NCBI GenBank assembly: GCA_020912385.1
Contig: CP087213.1
Coordinates: forward strand, 2,232,001-2,296,000
Direction of reading: 5' to 3'
DNA from: Neofusicoccum parvum
Lineage: Eukaryota > Ascomycota > Dothideomycetes > Botryosphaeriales > Botryosphaeriaceae
Length of the DNA: 64,000 nucleotides
Under the pieces are notes generated by a model that saw nothing but the letters and a program-made list of their open reading frames with translations, ran no database searches and was not told the DNA's origin. Position numbers and translations under genes: made by a program. Positions 11,490 to 21,625 of this stretch are shown one piece after another. Within the stretch, counting starts at the first letter, position 1, and every line of letters starts with the position of its first letter.

Positions 11490-12998
11490 GAGGTAGAAGA
11501 AAGGCTTTCTCCAGTAGAAGATGAAGGGTGGGCGAGCGGTGCGCTTGAAGGGGTTGCCGGGTAGGAATCTGAGGGCCACGATGAGTAAGACTAGGTAAAA
11601 ATCGACGCCGCTGCCGGTGCCGCTAGGAAAGGAGTGTTTGAGGTGCGACTGGAAGTAGAGAAATGACATGACCTGCCTTTGCGCTTTCGGATATGCTTGA
11701 CGGGGATGGTGTCGCGAGTTATCTGAGATGGAGGAAGGGGCTGCTCACGGCGGTGGGTTGGTTGTCTTTGTTCACTGCGACAAAGCTGGCAGTTGCGGCA
11801 CAGACAGTAAGACGTTTGCAGATGACGCGAAATTGTATGATTGCGGTCTGAGGAGACCAATTGTGCCAGTGTCGAGCTATTCGTCCTGAATGGTCTGGCC
11901 CAAGCCCTCCACACCACTCCCGGTGCACTGGTCGTGTGCGTTAAGCTCTTGCTGGACAGCGTAAAAACTAGCATGGAAAGTGATCCACAGTCCAGCTGTG
12001 CTCGCGCTGTCTGAGGTGAGGTGCGGATGACACGTGTGCCGTGTGTTGTTGTCCAGCGGAATGGAAGGCGCGTGGAGAGCGCGTCCACAGAGCGACTAGA
12101 AACTACTTGCCGCGGCCCTGCCCCATGGCGCGGGTGAAGGCGGCCATGAGAAATCGCGGGAGCATTGGCAGCGCCGAGGTTTTCCCACCCCTGCCTCCCT
12201 ACGCCACCAACGCACCTCGCTGCTCAACACCACAACTCCAGCTCGTCCGATTTGGGAGATGCGCTCGTCCGAAGCAGCACGCGATGTCTGCATGTCGCTA
12301 GCTGCTGGCACCCCCCACCTTTATATGCTTCAATAGTGCCGGATCCGAGAGCCGAAATGCCGCAACGGGACGGCGGGAGCGAGGTCACCAAACCCGGGCG
12401 CTTGAAACGATTCATCTATTCCATCCAGACGTCTCCCGCTTGTTCCCTCAATCAGAGCTTCGCTTCCATTTTCTCCAATAATATCTCCTTCCGTGCCGCC
12501 TTGACGCTTTTTCTTGATACAGCATTGAAACGGCAGCAGCGCGCTTGCCCCACTATTCCCAGCAAAGCCTCATTTCCATGCAGAGATCTTCGTTCCAAAA
12601 CTTATGCGTATCGCCTACACTTGTTTCACGGCTTCGGTTAAGCGAGAACTGTTCTTCCGCCGGTATGTCCTCGCGTGGACTAGCCGCCACGAAAGCTTGG
12701 TGCAAGTTCGACTGGCCGGGGTTCTCGAGTGCTGTTTCCCCTTCGTCTACGCGATTGGGCGATCCTGCAACGAGGAGCCACTTTAGCCGTCGGAACGTCT
12801 GTCCGTGATGCAGAAACGCGCAAGCAGGAGATGACGGCGGGGAAAAGGTACGATTCCACAATGCCGAACGCCATGTTGTTTCTGCTTTAAAAAGCGGCAC
12901 TGTCCCTGGGGCATTTTGCTCTCCAGTGCTGGACACATTCTCACATTCGATCCTTTCAATTTACACCAAGCCTTCCATTCTTTCCAACCGCAGCCACC
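11490..12998. other. Intergenic, 1.5 kb without a supported gene
   Basis: This region lies upstream of both the DUF2293 gene (-) and the AA9 gene (+). Frames up to 165 codons occur but show no family motif. A Met-rich peptide ending GQGRGK reads on the minus strand at about 12100-12170, but it has an in-frame stop just upstream and no exon I can join. The last 100 bp before 12999 are a pyrimidine-rich leader ending CAGCCACC, a good start context. Confidence 0.45.
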
Positions 12999-13808
12999 AT
13001 GAAGTTCTCTACCACCCTCGCTACCCTCGCCGCTGCGTCGCTGAGCAGTGCTCACTGTATGTGCTCTTGTCAAGCTTTCAATCCTCGAATAGATCTGACC
13101 GACCCAAGACACCTTCCCTGCTCTCGTCAACGAGGGCGAGGTCACCGAGGACTGGAAATATGTCCGCATGACTGCCAACCACTACTCGCACGGCCCTGTC
13201 ACCGACGTCACTTCGGCCGACATTCGTTGCTACGAGGATTCGTCGAACCCCACGACCGAGACTCTGTCCGTCAAGGCCGGCTCGACTCTCGGCTTCACCA
13301 CCGACCCCTCCATCACCCACCCTGGCACGCTCCAGTTCTACATGGCCCAGGCCCCTGACGGAACCTCCGCCGCCGACTTCAAGGGTGACGGTCAGGTCTG
13401 GTTCAAGATCTTCGGCCAGGGCCCCACGATTGCTGATGGAGCTCTTTCCTGGCCTTCTGACGGTTCGTGCCCATTAGTTACTCCATGAGACGATAAGTAG
13501 CTGACATGTCTTCAACCCAATTAGGCCTGACGCAGCCCAACGTCACCCTTCCCGATTCCCTGCCGAACGGAGACTACCTCTTCCGTATCGAGCACATTGC
13601 TCTGCACAGCGCGGGCTCCGAGGGTGGTGCTCAATTTTACATCTCGTGCGGTCAGATCACCGTCACTGGTGGTGGCAGCGGCAGCCCCAGCCCGAAGGTT
13701 GCCCTCCCCGGCGCGTACACGGCCACCGACCCCGGTCTGCTCATCAACATCTACTACCCCGTGCCGACCAACTACACCCTGCCTGGCCCGGCTGTCTGGT
13801 CTGGTTAA
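12999..13808 (+). CDS. AA9 lytic polysaccharide monooxygenase (former GH61), secreted
   Basis: This copper enzyme oxidatively cleaves cellulose or related beta-glucans outside the cell. Three exons (12999-13056, 13109-13462, 13525-13808) give 231 aa. A signal peptide of 18 residues (MKFSTTLATLAAASLSSA) ends exactly before His, so the mature protein starts HYTFPAL and His1 can form the histidine brace. The second ligand His lies in ITHPGTLQFYMAQ, and the axial Tyr region is GAQFYISCGQI. Also seen are GQGPTIADG, LPNGDYLFRIEHIALH and a Ser/Gly-rich linker before NIYYPVPTNYTLPGPAVW. Intron 1 splits the codon after His1. There is no CBM1 module, and the tail is short. The AA9 class call is firm; substrate and regioselectivity are not readable here. 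Confidence 0.95.
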
Positions 13809-15118
13809 GAAGCTTGTCTATTTCTTCAACGACTTTTGAGGCTGGGGAGATGAGCAATTAGGGAAGGCCGTTGCGGCTTTCACTTCACGTAAATACTTTA
13901 TCTTGCTGCTGTAAATGGATCAATACTTCTATGAACGATTTGAGCCTCTAGAGGCTGTCAAACTCTGGTGGTTTAAGACTTGACGGTAGTGTACATAGTA
14001 GTGCTGCGGCTAAATGCTAACGCGGAGTCTGGCAACGAATTCGAGCTGTCGCACCCCTCTGGAAGTCTCCTGCTGTGCTACTGGACGAGCTTTGGCTGCA
14101 ATAGTAATCATCGGACACTGCTCTTCGCTTATGTGAACGGGAGTCCTCTTTTAGCAGCCCGGAGGCTTTCTCAGAAAGTCATTTCCGCTTCGAGTCTTCC
14201 GGTGATCAGATCTGCGCCAATGATTCCTGCGCCACGTCGGCACAACGTCAACTTCAGAGCGGAGCATCCTTTATCGGCCGGCATGCAGATTCGCTTAATC
14301 AAAACTTCGCCATCACAGGCCGACTTGAACAACCTTGCTGAGGGGCTTGAACACGCACTTCCCGCTTTAATTCTCGGCGTTGACATTCTGGAAGTTCGCC
14401 TGTGTAATTCCAGGCGCGTAGACGGTTATCCGGCCACCAACCGCGCGACAAATCTGTGCTTGACAGGCATATCCTCCAGGCAGAAGCCTCCGAAAATCTC
14501 TCATTGGCTACTTTTGTCTGTTACTGATACGTTGCTCAGAAAATCAGCAGCCTTGCGCTTGGTTCGAATGATCTTCCGCGCATTTACAAGGGAATGGAGG
14601 GCTATACACGCAATGCGGATGATTACTTTCTGCGCGTCGCACAATACCACCGTGGTAGGCAATCCGTTCATTTCACATTGCAGCAAGCCTTCTTGATACT
14701 GTGCTGCTTTTCTAAAGCCAGTCGCTGTTCAGAGTCAGCTGCATCGCAGAGAGAAACCCTGCTTGCTGTTCTACTCGAGTCATCCGAGGAACGAGCTTTC
14801 GGCAAGGCTTCCCTTGCTTCCAAAACAGTAACACAGCAACATCCACACCGTTTTCACCATCCTCCGATGAGAGAGGCGAGGCTGAAAAATCTCTTACATG
14901 TCCCTTCATTTCCATTACGGGAAACCCGAACGACTCAAATTTTTTTCCCCTCCTGCGTCAATGGCTCGTTGGCTTTTAACCCAATATTAAGTATGCCATT
15001 TGCTAGTATTATTGAAGAGCGCGTAGACAAACGATACTCTTGATCTTTCATCGGGATCATATTCCTCTCCTTACTGGTATTTCTTGATTGCATTGAACAC
15101 CCCGACCAACGCTCCGCA
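13809..15118. other. Intergenic, no supported gene
   Basis: Downstream of the AA9 gene this stretch is AT-richer. A 238-codon plus-strand frame (13980-14696) starts without ATG, has no motif and no splice context, and I do not accept it. The region probably holds the AA9 3' UTR and upstream DNA of the small Cys-rich ORF. Confidence 0.45.
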
Positions 15119-15265
15119 ATGAGCAAGGAACACAAGAGCATCCTGTGGATTTGTTGCAATTGCGGATTCTCGCCTCACGACTGGAAGATCCATTGCGCCT
15201 GTATTGAGTGTGGACACCAAGCTTGCTGGAACTGTCCGCCTATCAACTTTGGAGGAAGAGAATGA
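15119..15265 (+). CDS. Short Cys-rich zinc-ribbon-like protein (48 aa)
   Basis: An ATG-to-TGA frame of 48 codons carries the pattern W-x-C-C-x-C-G-x2-P-x4-I-H-x-A-C-x2-C-G-H-x5-C (residues 10-39). The same pattern, without a single gap, forms residues 7-36 of the large gene broken by the Copia element (start at 45565). The Cys/His spacing suggests one or two zinc-binding knuckles. The ORF may be a true micro-protein, the first exon of a longer gene, or the remnant of a decayed paralogue; the 230 bp downstream give no clear continuation. Function is unknown. The match of a spaced eight-Cys/two-His motif makes chance unlikely, but expression is unproven. Confidence 0.55.
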   Translation: MSKEHKSILWICCNCGFSPHDWKIHCACIECGHQACWNCPPINFGGRE

Positions 15266-15502
15266 ACGACAAACCTGTCAGTCTAGACCCAAGCCAAGTC
15301 TCAGAAAGTCCTGTGAAGGCTGATCGTTTATAGAATTCTTCGGATAGCTGAACAACACAGTCCGAGTCCTCCGACTTGTCGTCTATGATATGGACAGGGA
15401 CGTTCAAGCATGAACCAGCTACTATATACACACGTCAGCGTTACCCGGGTTAATGTTTTACCCGATTCTATAGACATCCATCGCCAGTCCCACAAAAACA
15501 GC

Positions 15503-17896
15503 TCAACAATAATACGTTCCCAAATCAAGCCCCGCGAGGACTGCATCATCTAACGTCAGTTCCGCAGCCCCTCCATCCAACATCCCACCACATTCAACCT
15601 CCCGTTCCCCCTCCTCCTCGCCATCCCCCCACACCTCCCCAACACCCCCTTCGTAGCCACCATCCCCATATCCCGTCTCTCCCGCCTCCACCTCCGCCTC
15701 AACCTCAACCTCCACCTCCGCCCCCACCCCATCCCCCACCACCCCACTCCACCTCAGCGGCAACGCCCTCACCACGCCCCACCGCATCGCCAGCTCCTGC
15801 ACGACCCTGACCGCGTACCTGCCACGCTCCGGCCACGTCTCGCCGCACTCCTCCAGCGCGTCCAGACACAGCCGCAGCCGCGCCGACGGCCACGCGACGC
15901 CCCGCCTGCGCCTGCCGCCCTCCTCCGCGCCACCCTCACTCACCCCAGTCTCCTCCGTCGTTCCCGGCTCCCTCGTCCCAGCCTCCTCCGCCCCAGGCTC
16001 CTCCGTCGTCCTAGGCTCCTTCGTCGCCACCGCCGCCAGCAGCACCAGCACCGTCGCCGTCCGCAGGATGTGGTACAGCAAGAACGGCGGCGCGCGCGCC
16101 AGCGAATGCGCAGCACGGAGGCGGCGCAGGAGAGCCGTAACGGCATCGGCGTGCTCAGCGAGGGCGCGCAGGGCGGCGGCAGCGGCGGGCGCGGGGGTGG
16201 AGTGGAGGAAGGGGCGGTGGAGGAGGAGCAGGGCGGTGTGGTAGGAGATGTGGAGGAGGAAGAACGGCAGGGGGGGCGGGCGGGCGTCGGACGGCGGGAT
16301 GGAGGCGTGGAAGGTGGTGAGGGCTAGGCGGGCGGTGCGGAGGAGGGCGGCTTTTTGGGTGGAGGGGAGGGAGGGGAAGGTGAAGGCGTGGATGGCGGTC
16401 ATGTGCTGGTCGTGCAGGCGCCAGAGGGTGTTGAGGTGCGAGAGGCAGGCGTCGCCGACGGTGGGGGTGGGGGTCACGCTGAGGAGGGGCGGCACGGAGA
16501 CTTGTTGCCAGGGGATGAGCGGGGTGCGGCCTAGGACGGCGGCGGCGAGCCGGTTGACCCAGGAGAAGGACCAGAAGGTGCGGACTCTCTCTGTTGTTGT
16601 GGGCGATGCGGTTGGTTCCCCGGTGGAAGGCTCTGAGGGTGGCGTGTTCTGCACGTGGAGGCCTTGGTGGAGGACCATGGCTCCGGCTAAGGAGGAGAAT
16701 ATCCAGGCGAGGTTGTTGTTGCCACGCCCGAACTCAAGCCAAGCGAGGATGCTCAAGGCCTGCACGACGTATACATCGGCGTGGTGCTGGCACGAGGACA
16801 GAGCGATGCCCTTTGCGGCTTCCACAAAGGCCGGGCACATTTCCTTGACTTCTGGATCGTCGGATACTGCGGCTCCGAAGGCTATCACGGCTGTGTAGAG
16901 CAATTGGAGTTTTGGCGGTATTGGAATAGCGGTTCGTATGGTATCCAGGGTTTGCTGGCCAACAAATCGGTTATGGCTGTTGACATGGATGTCGAAATCC
17001 TCGATCAACCGCGCCCGGAACCGACCATCCTGAAGAGAGGCTCGTATGACGGAAGGGTGCGTTTTCGGAGTCTGGTTCTCCGATCCCTCTGTGCTGCTTT
17101 TCTTCCTCAGGTTGGCCAGGGCTGGAGTTGAGAACATGCCGGTGGGTCCGTAGAAGACTGATTGGCCAGAGTCTGTCTGCGTCGTGTCCCAAGCCAGTAT
17201 GCCAAGTTCCTTTGCTGCATCGCAGGCGGTGTCAATGTTCTCAAGCATGGCAGGCTTCGCTGATGACTCCGTTTCTTCGTCGGAGTCGCCCAGTGCGCAC
17301 AGCCGGGATGGACTGTGACTTCTCTCATTCTTGGAGGGACTGTTCTTCAGGTCATCAACAACAGTCCTCAGACGAGTGATCTCGGCTTGCAAATCTTCGA
17401 TTCGAGTTCTAAGCATCGTCAGGCATAGTTTCACATCTGTAATGGCAGGATCCAATACCGCTTCCGTGGCTGATGCGTCGCATATTCGCACGGTCTTTCG
17501 TGAGCGTCGCACAGTGAGCATGTCGGCTTCAGCCCATCGCACTGGATTGTGGTCCTTAGTCAACATGTGGGATCAAAAGAAAGAGCAGGGGAAGGGCAGA
17601 GCCATCGTGAGCAGCTATTGCCCGGCGTCGACCCATTCCAGCAGAACTCCGTGACCTGCCGCATGCCCCGACACACGGATCCAACTTACTTTCCGCTTGC
17701 CTTTGCGGCACAGCTCGCACGCGATGGTCACCCGCTTTCGCTTCCTCCGCGGCTCGTCCATTGCCTCTGTGTCCGGTCGTTGCTCCCAGCCCGCCGTTCG
17801 ATCTGGAGGACGAGCAGCCTCGGGCCCGCGCTTCCTGATCGGGCCGTGGACTCGGCATCGTCGGCAAGTTGCGCCCTGGCACTTCTTCGGCGCCAT
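15503..17896 (-). CDS. Zn2Cys6 transcription factor with fungal-specific middle homology region
   Basis: This is a binuclear zinc-cluster regulator of 731 aa in three exons: 17896-17690, 17541-17459 and 17408-15503. The cluster C-x2-C-x6-C-x5-C-x2-C-x6-C is split by intron 1 between KGKRK and CDGLKPTC and ends ...CEYATHQPRKR. A 50-nt intron (17458-17409, CTGAC branch site) joins this to the coiled-coil linker TRIEDLQAEITRLRTVVDDL. The middle homology region contains AVIAFGAAVSDDPEV, LSILAWLEFGRGNNNLAWIFSSLAGAM and RVRTFWSFSWVNRLAA. The C-terminus is low-complexity, rich in Glu/Val/Gly. It is transcribed away from the nitrilase gene 278 bp off, so that gene is a candidate target. A second ATG at 17761 would remove 45 N-terminal residues. 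Confidence 0.9.
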
Positions 17897-18174
17897 GTTG
17901 CGGAACGAAGCATTCCGCACTGATACATGGCGTAATGGCAAGCTGATACTCGCAAACGTGGATGGGGCATCTCCTATCTGGGCATCTATCGCAACCCATC
18001 CCCGCTGTTTCCCGTAGAAATGGTAATTATCCAAGAGAGCCGCCTCCGGCAGCCAGGCCTTTCAATTGCACCATCCACCACTCCGGACAGCCCACTATAA
18101 AGCAATCGAGATCCGTCTATCAGCCCCCACAGGACTCTCCTACTCTACATCAAGTCTGTGAGAAACCAAAAAAA
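17897..18174. promoter_or_regulatory. Divergent promoter region, Zn2Cys6 regulator / nitrilase
   Basis: These 278 bp separate the start codons of the regulator (-) and the nitrilase (+). The nitrilase leader ends in an A-run (CCAAAAAAAATG). A shared control region between a zinc-cluster regulator and an enzyme gene is a common fungal arrangement. I did not find a perfect CGG inverted repeat here by eye. Confidence 0.45.
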
Positions 18175-19363
18175 ATGAGGGCCTCATCCCTCCTCCTCGC
18201 CGGCCTCAGCGCCGCGCACGCCTACACCAACACCACCACCACCCCCTCCAACCTCACCGTCGCCCTCGTCCGCGCCCCTCCCGCCAACTGGCCCTCCCCC
18301 ATCCTAAACAAAAACTGGACCCACCACCCCTTCGACCTCAACGCCACCGTCGCCAAAGCCACAACCCTCATCTCGCGCGCCGCCGCCGCCGGCGCCCACC
18401 TCGTCGTCTTCCCCGAGCTCTGGTTCCCCGGGTCCGCCACCCCCCTCCCCCCGCCAGACCACCCGCTGACTTCCTGCGCCTAGCTACCCCAAAGGCATCG
18501 ACGCCGCCTGGATCGCCAGCCCGGCCGCGCGCGCCTACATCGCCAACTCGCTGGTGGTGGGCGGCCCGCAGTGGCGCGCACTGCTGGCCGCCGCCGCGGC
18601 GAGCCGCGTCCACGTCGCGCTGGCGTACTCGGAGCGCGGCGCGGCGGCGCTGCATATGGGGCAGGCGCTGATTGCGCCGAACGGGACGGCGCTGGTGGTG
18701 CGGCGGAAGCTGCGGCCGTCGGGGATCGAGCGGGGGTTCTGGAGCGATGGGGAGGGGGAGGGGTTGGTGGTGGTGGAGACGGGGGGGTGGGGGCGGTGGG
18801 GGATGTTGGAGTGTTGGGAGTGAGTTTTTTTCTCTCTTTTTTTTTTTTTTTCGTGGCTCTTGCTGCTTGGAAGAGGAGAGGGGAGAGTGGCTGACACGGT
18901 CGTCTGAAGGCACTTCCACCCTAGCATGACCTTTGCCATGCAGGCGCAGCTCGAGGACCTCCACGTCGCCTCCTTCCCATACATGCCGGGTCCAGCTGAC
19001 CCCGCTGCGCTCTCGTGGGAGAGCGTCGAGGTCAATTCCGCAGCCGCCCGCACCTACGCTGTCAACTCGGGCGCCGTCACGCTCTTCGCCGCCGTCGGCT
19101 ACAGCGCCGTGTACGATGGGACCGGCGTCGAGGTGGCGGCGGTGGCGGCTGATGTCGACTTCGACGAGCAGCCGATGCTGTATGCGTCGGTGAACGCGAG
19201 CGCGTTTAGGCGGCAGAGCTACGACGTCGACGGCGAGCAGAGCTGGGGCGTGCTGCAACAGGTCGAGGCCGAGTTCCCGGCGTACATCCCGAGGGTGGCG
19301 GGGGAGTTTACGGAGAAGAAGACGGTGTTGATTGCGGATCTGCTGGCCGGGGTGGAGGGGTGA
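18175..19363 (+). CDS. Nitrilase (CN-hydrolase family), probably secreted
   Basis: This carbon-nitrogen hydrolase of 348 aa is built from exons 18175-18431, 18484-18819 and 18910-19363. All three catalytic residues are visible: Glu in LVVFPELWFPG, Lys in VVRRKLRPS and Cys in MLECWEHFHPS. CWEH is typical of true nitrilases rather than of amidases. The N-terminus MRASSLLLAGLSAAHA looks like a signal peptide, which is unusual for nitrilases, and it is followed by a Thr-rich stretch. Intron 1 splits the Gly codon after WFP. Intron 2 falls inside the catalytic CWEH block and contains a 20-nt poly-T run, with a GCTGAC branch site. The substrate cannot be read from sequence. Neighbours are a divergent Zn2Cys6 regulator and a convergent aquaglyceroporin. 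Confidence 0.92.
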
Positions 19364-19493
19364 AGTGAACAGTGGACGTGGGGATGAGGAAATGGCGTTT
19401 TGCCGAGCGGTGGCGGACAGAACATATTCTAGCAGGACTCACCTGGCGTCTACACGAAGTCTTTTATCGTACACGATTGCACCTCCTTGGTCG

Positions 19494-21625
19494 TCAAATC
19501 TTCTCTTGAAACTCCCCCTTGACACCCCTCCGTATCTTCAACCTCCTCGCCCACTTTCTCCTCCACTTCCTGTGCGCGCGCTTCACCCTGTCCCGCGGGT
19601 AGTTGATCGGACTCTCGCCGCCCACAAAGATCGCGATGTCGTACAGCGCGCCCCCCACAACCGCCCCGCAAATTGTCGCTGCCCACGGGCCATACGCCCA
19701 GTAGCCGTTGCGGAAAACGCTGTCTCCGTAACCCAAAGCGAGGAGGGCAAGCCGCGGGCCGAAGTCCCGCGAGGGGTTCATGGAGCAGCCGGTGTTGTTG
19801 CTGAAGGCATTGCTCTCCACTGTGATGACCAAACCCATGATGAAGGCCGACATTCCAGCACCTGGCGGAGCGTTGGTGTCATCACCGAGGGCCAGGACGA
19901 CGATGGCCAAGATGGCGGTGGCCACGAACTCGGTGAAGAAGGCGGTCCCGACTCCAACGGACGTGTTGCGTGGACCCGTGATGAAGGCGTTGGCGGTGCC
20001 GCTGGTCGCAAGGTCGGTGCCGCCATACATGGTTATCTGGGACTTGTAGACGCCGAAAGCGATGAGGGCCGCGATGAAGGCACCAAGCACCTGTGCGAAG
20101 AGGTAACCGGGGACTTTGCGGAGGGGGAAGCCACGGTAGATCCAGAGCATGATCGAGATGGCCGGGTTGAGGTGTGCACCGGATATGCCACCGGCGACGT
20201 AGATGCCAATCATGCTCGCAAGTCCCCAAGAAAGATTGGCGACTCCCGCGTCGCCGCTGACTCTGCTGGAAGTCACTGAGGCTAGATCAGCACAGAATCC
20301 GAGGGTGAGTTGCACGGTGACCTGCAGATGATAGACGTCAGTAATGCAGAGACTGAAGCTGCGTGACTTGAATTGGAACGTACCGCCAAGAGCTCGGCCA
20401 ACTCTTCCCGGTACTTGGTCCTGACCACACTCCAATGGGTATGATGATTGTGAACCTCCTCAACCGTCCGGAGTGGCCTGAGAACAAGATCTTCGTCATA
20501 CCAATCGTCACCTTCGTCAATTTCTGTTGCGGCACTTGACGCATCATCTGGAAATCTGTTGTCATGCTCCACGGCATCTTCCTCTCCAGACATCAAACTT
20601 GGACGGCCAGCAGAGGGAGCATACAAAGGTGGGAAGTAGCTGTCCTGGGCGTGCGGGAAATAGCTGCCTTTTTCCTCGCCCGGAGACTGGGGATTTTCGG
20701 GCAGAGGCGTCAACGGCTGCAGCGGCAGCGGCGCCGTGTCAGCTACGGATCCCTCCCTCCTGCGCGAGCTTGTCCGCGACACGGTCTGCGCCACAGGAGC
20801 CGCCGTGCCCGACGTAGACACGCCGGTGGCCATCCTCTCGAGGAAGTTGCTCTCCCTCCGCTCTCGCGCATCCCTGAGATGGGATGAGATTTTGCCAAGG
20901 TTGAGGGTCTGCTCGACTCTACCTTTCTCGATGTCCGGATCAACAGGCTTCTCTGGCTCGGCCGGGGTGACTTCCCCAGGCGTGGGGACCATTCCAGGGC
21001 GCACCACGCGGGGAAGAGGCTTGGCCAGACCCCATACCGGGCGGGCGTTTGTCGGCTGCTCGTACGCCGGGTTGAGCTGAGTGTATCCAGGATCGACGTA
21101 GGGTTGGTTAGTCTGCGGCGTGGGTTCCGCTGGTCCGGCAAGCGTGAATCCAGAAGGCGCCATGTTGCCAACTATGGTTGGCCTGCGCGTCATGGTAGAT
21201 GCCCGAGGTCGGCTAGTGCTGTCATTCTTTCGTCTCCGCTGAGAGCTGTGGGAAGACGTCTCGTCTCTGCGCTTCGATGAATGCTTTCCCTCTTCGGGGA
21301 TGCCTACGAATTTCTCACTGCTCGTCATGGACATACGGTGAGTAAATAGCGACTTGTCGAGCTCTTTGTAAGACACCGAACGGCCGCGTCTGCGAGCCAC
21401 TGTGGGATCACTGGGGCCGGCTTCTTCGTCGAGATCGCGGTGCTGTGTCGGTACAGTCGAACTCCTTCGGACTGGTTTTGAGCGTGAAGCCTCAGGGGAG
21501 GTGGCCGGGACGGGATCCCCACCCTCCTGGGGACTTGCAGCATCGTCTTGGGTGGGTTCTGGAGCCGGATTGTCCTGGAGAGGCTCACCTCCTCCCCCCG
21601 ACGTCTTGTCTAGGTCTTTTTCCAT
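19494..21625 (-). CDS. Aquaglyceroporin (MIP family) with long cytosolic N-terminus
   Basis: This is a membrane channel for glycerol, water or small solutes, of the fungal Fps1/YFL054C-like group. Exon 1 (21625-20384) gives 414 hydrophilic residues rich in Ser, Pro and Arg, with RRRGRSVSYKELD and a block starting RTVEEVHNHHTHW just before the pore. After a 62-nt intron, exon 2 (20321-19494) gives six hydrophobic segments. Pore motifs are HLNPAIS (canonical NPA, about residue 466) and CSMNPSRDFGPR (NPS instead of NPA, about residue 596, with the selectivity Arg and the Asp of glycerol facilitators). The tail is basic. Total is 689 aa. The long N-terminus suggests regulation by phosphorylation or gating, as known for Fps1; that is inference. 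Confidence 0.92.

Noticed and set aside
12096..12311. Possible small mitochondrial-type peptide ending in GQGRGK (minus strand)
   Set aside because: The frame has a stop just upstream and I could not find a donor exon. It might be the last exon of a tiny gene but is not supportable.
13980..14696. 238-codon plus-strand frame downstream of the AA9 gene
   Set aside because: It has no ATG start, no recognisable motif, mixed composition, and nothing to splice to. It looks like chance in a low-stop region.
17401..17470. Apparent frameshift in the first Zn2Cys6 regulator
   Set aside because: A 50-nt intron (17458-17409) with GT, CTGAC and TAG signals joins the cluster to the coiled coil in frame, so no frameshift is needed.
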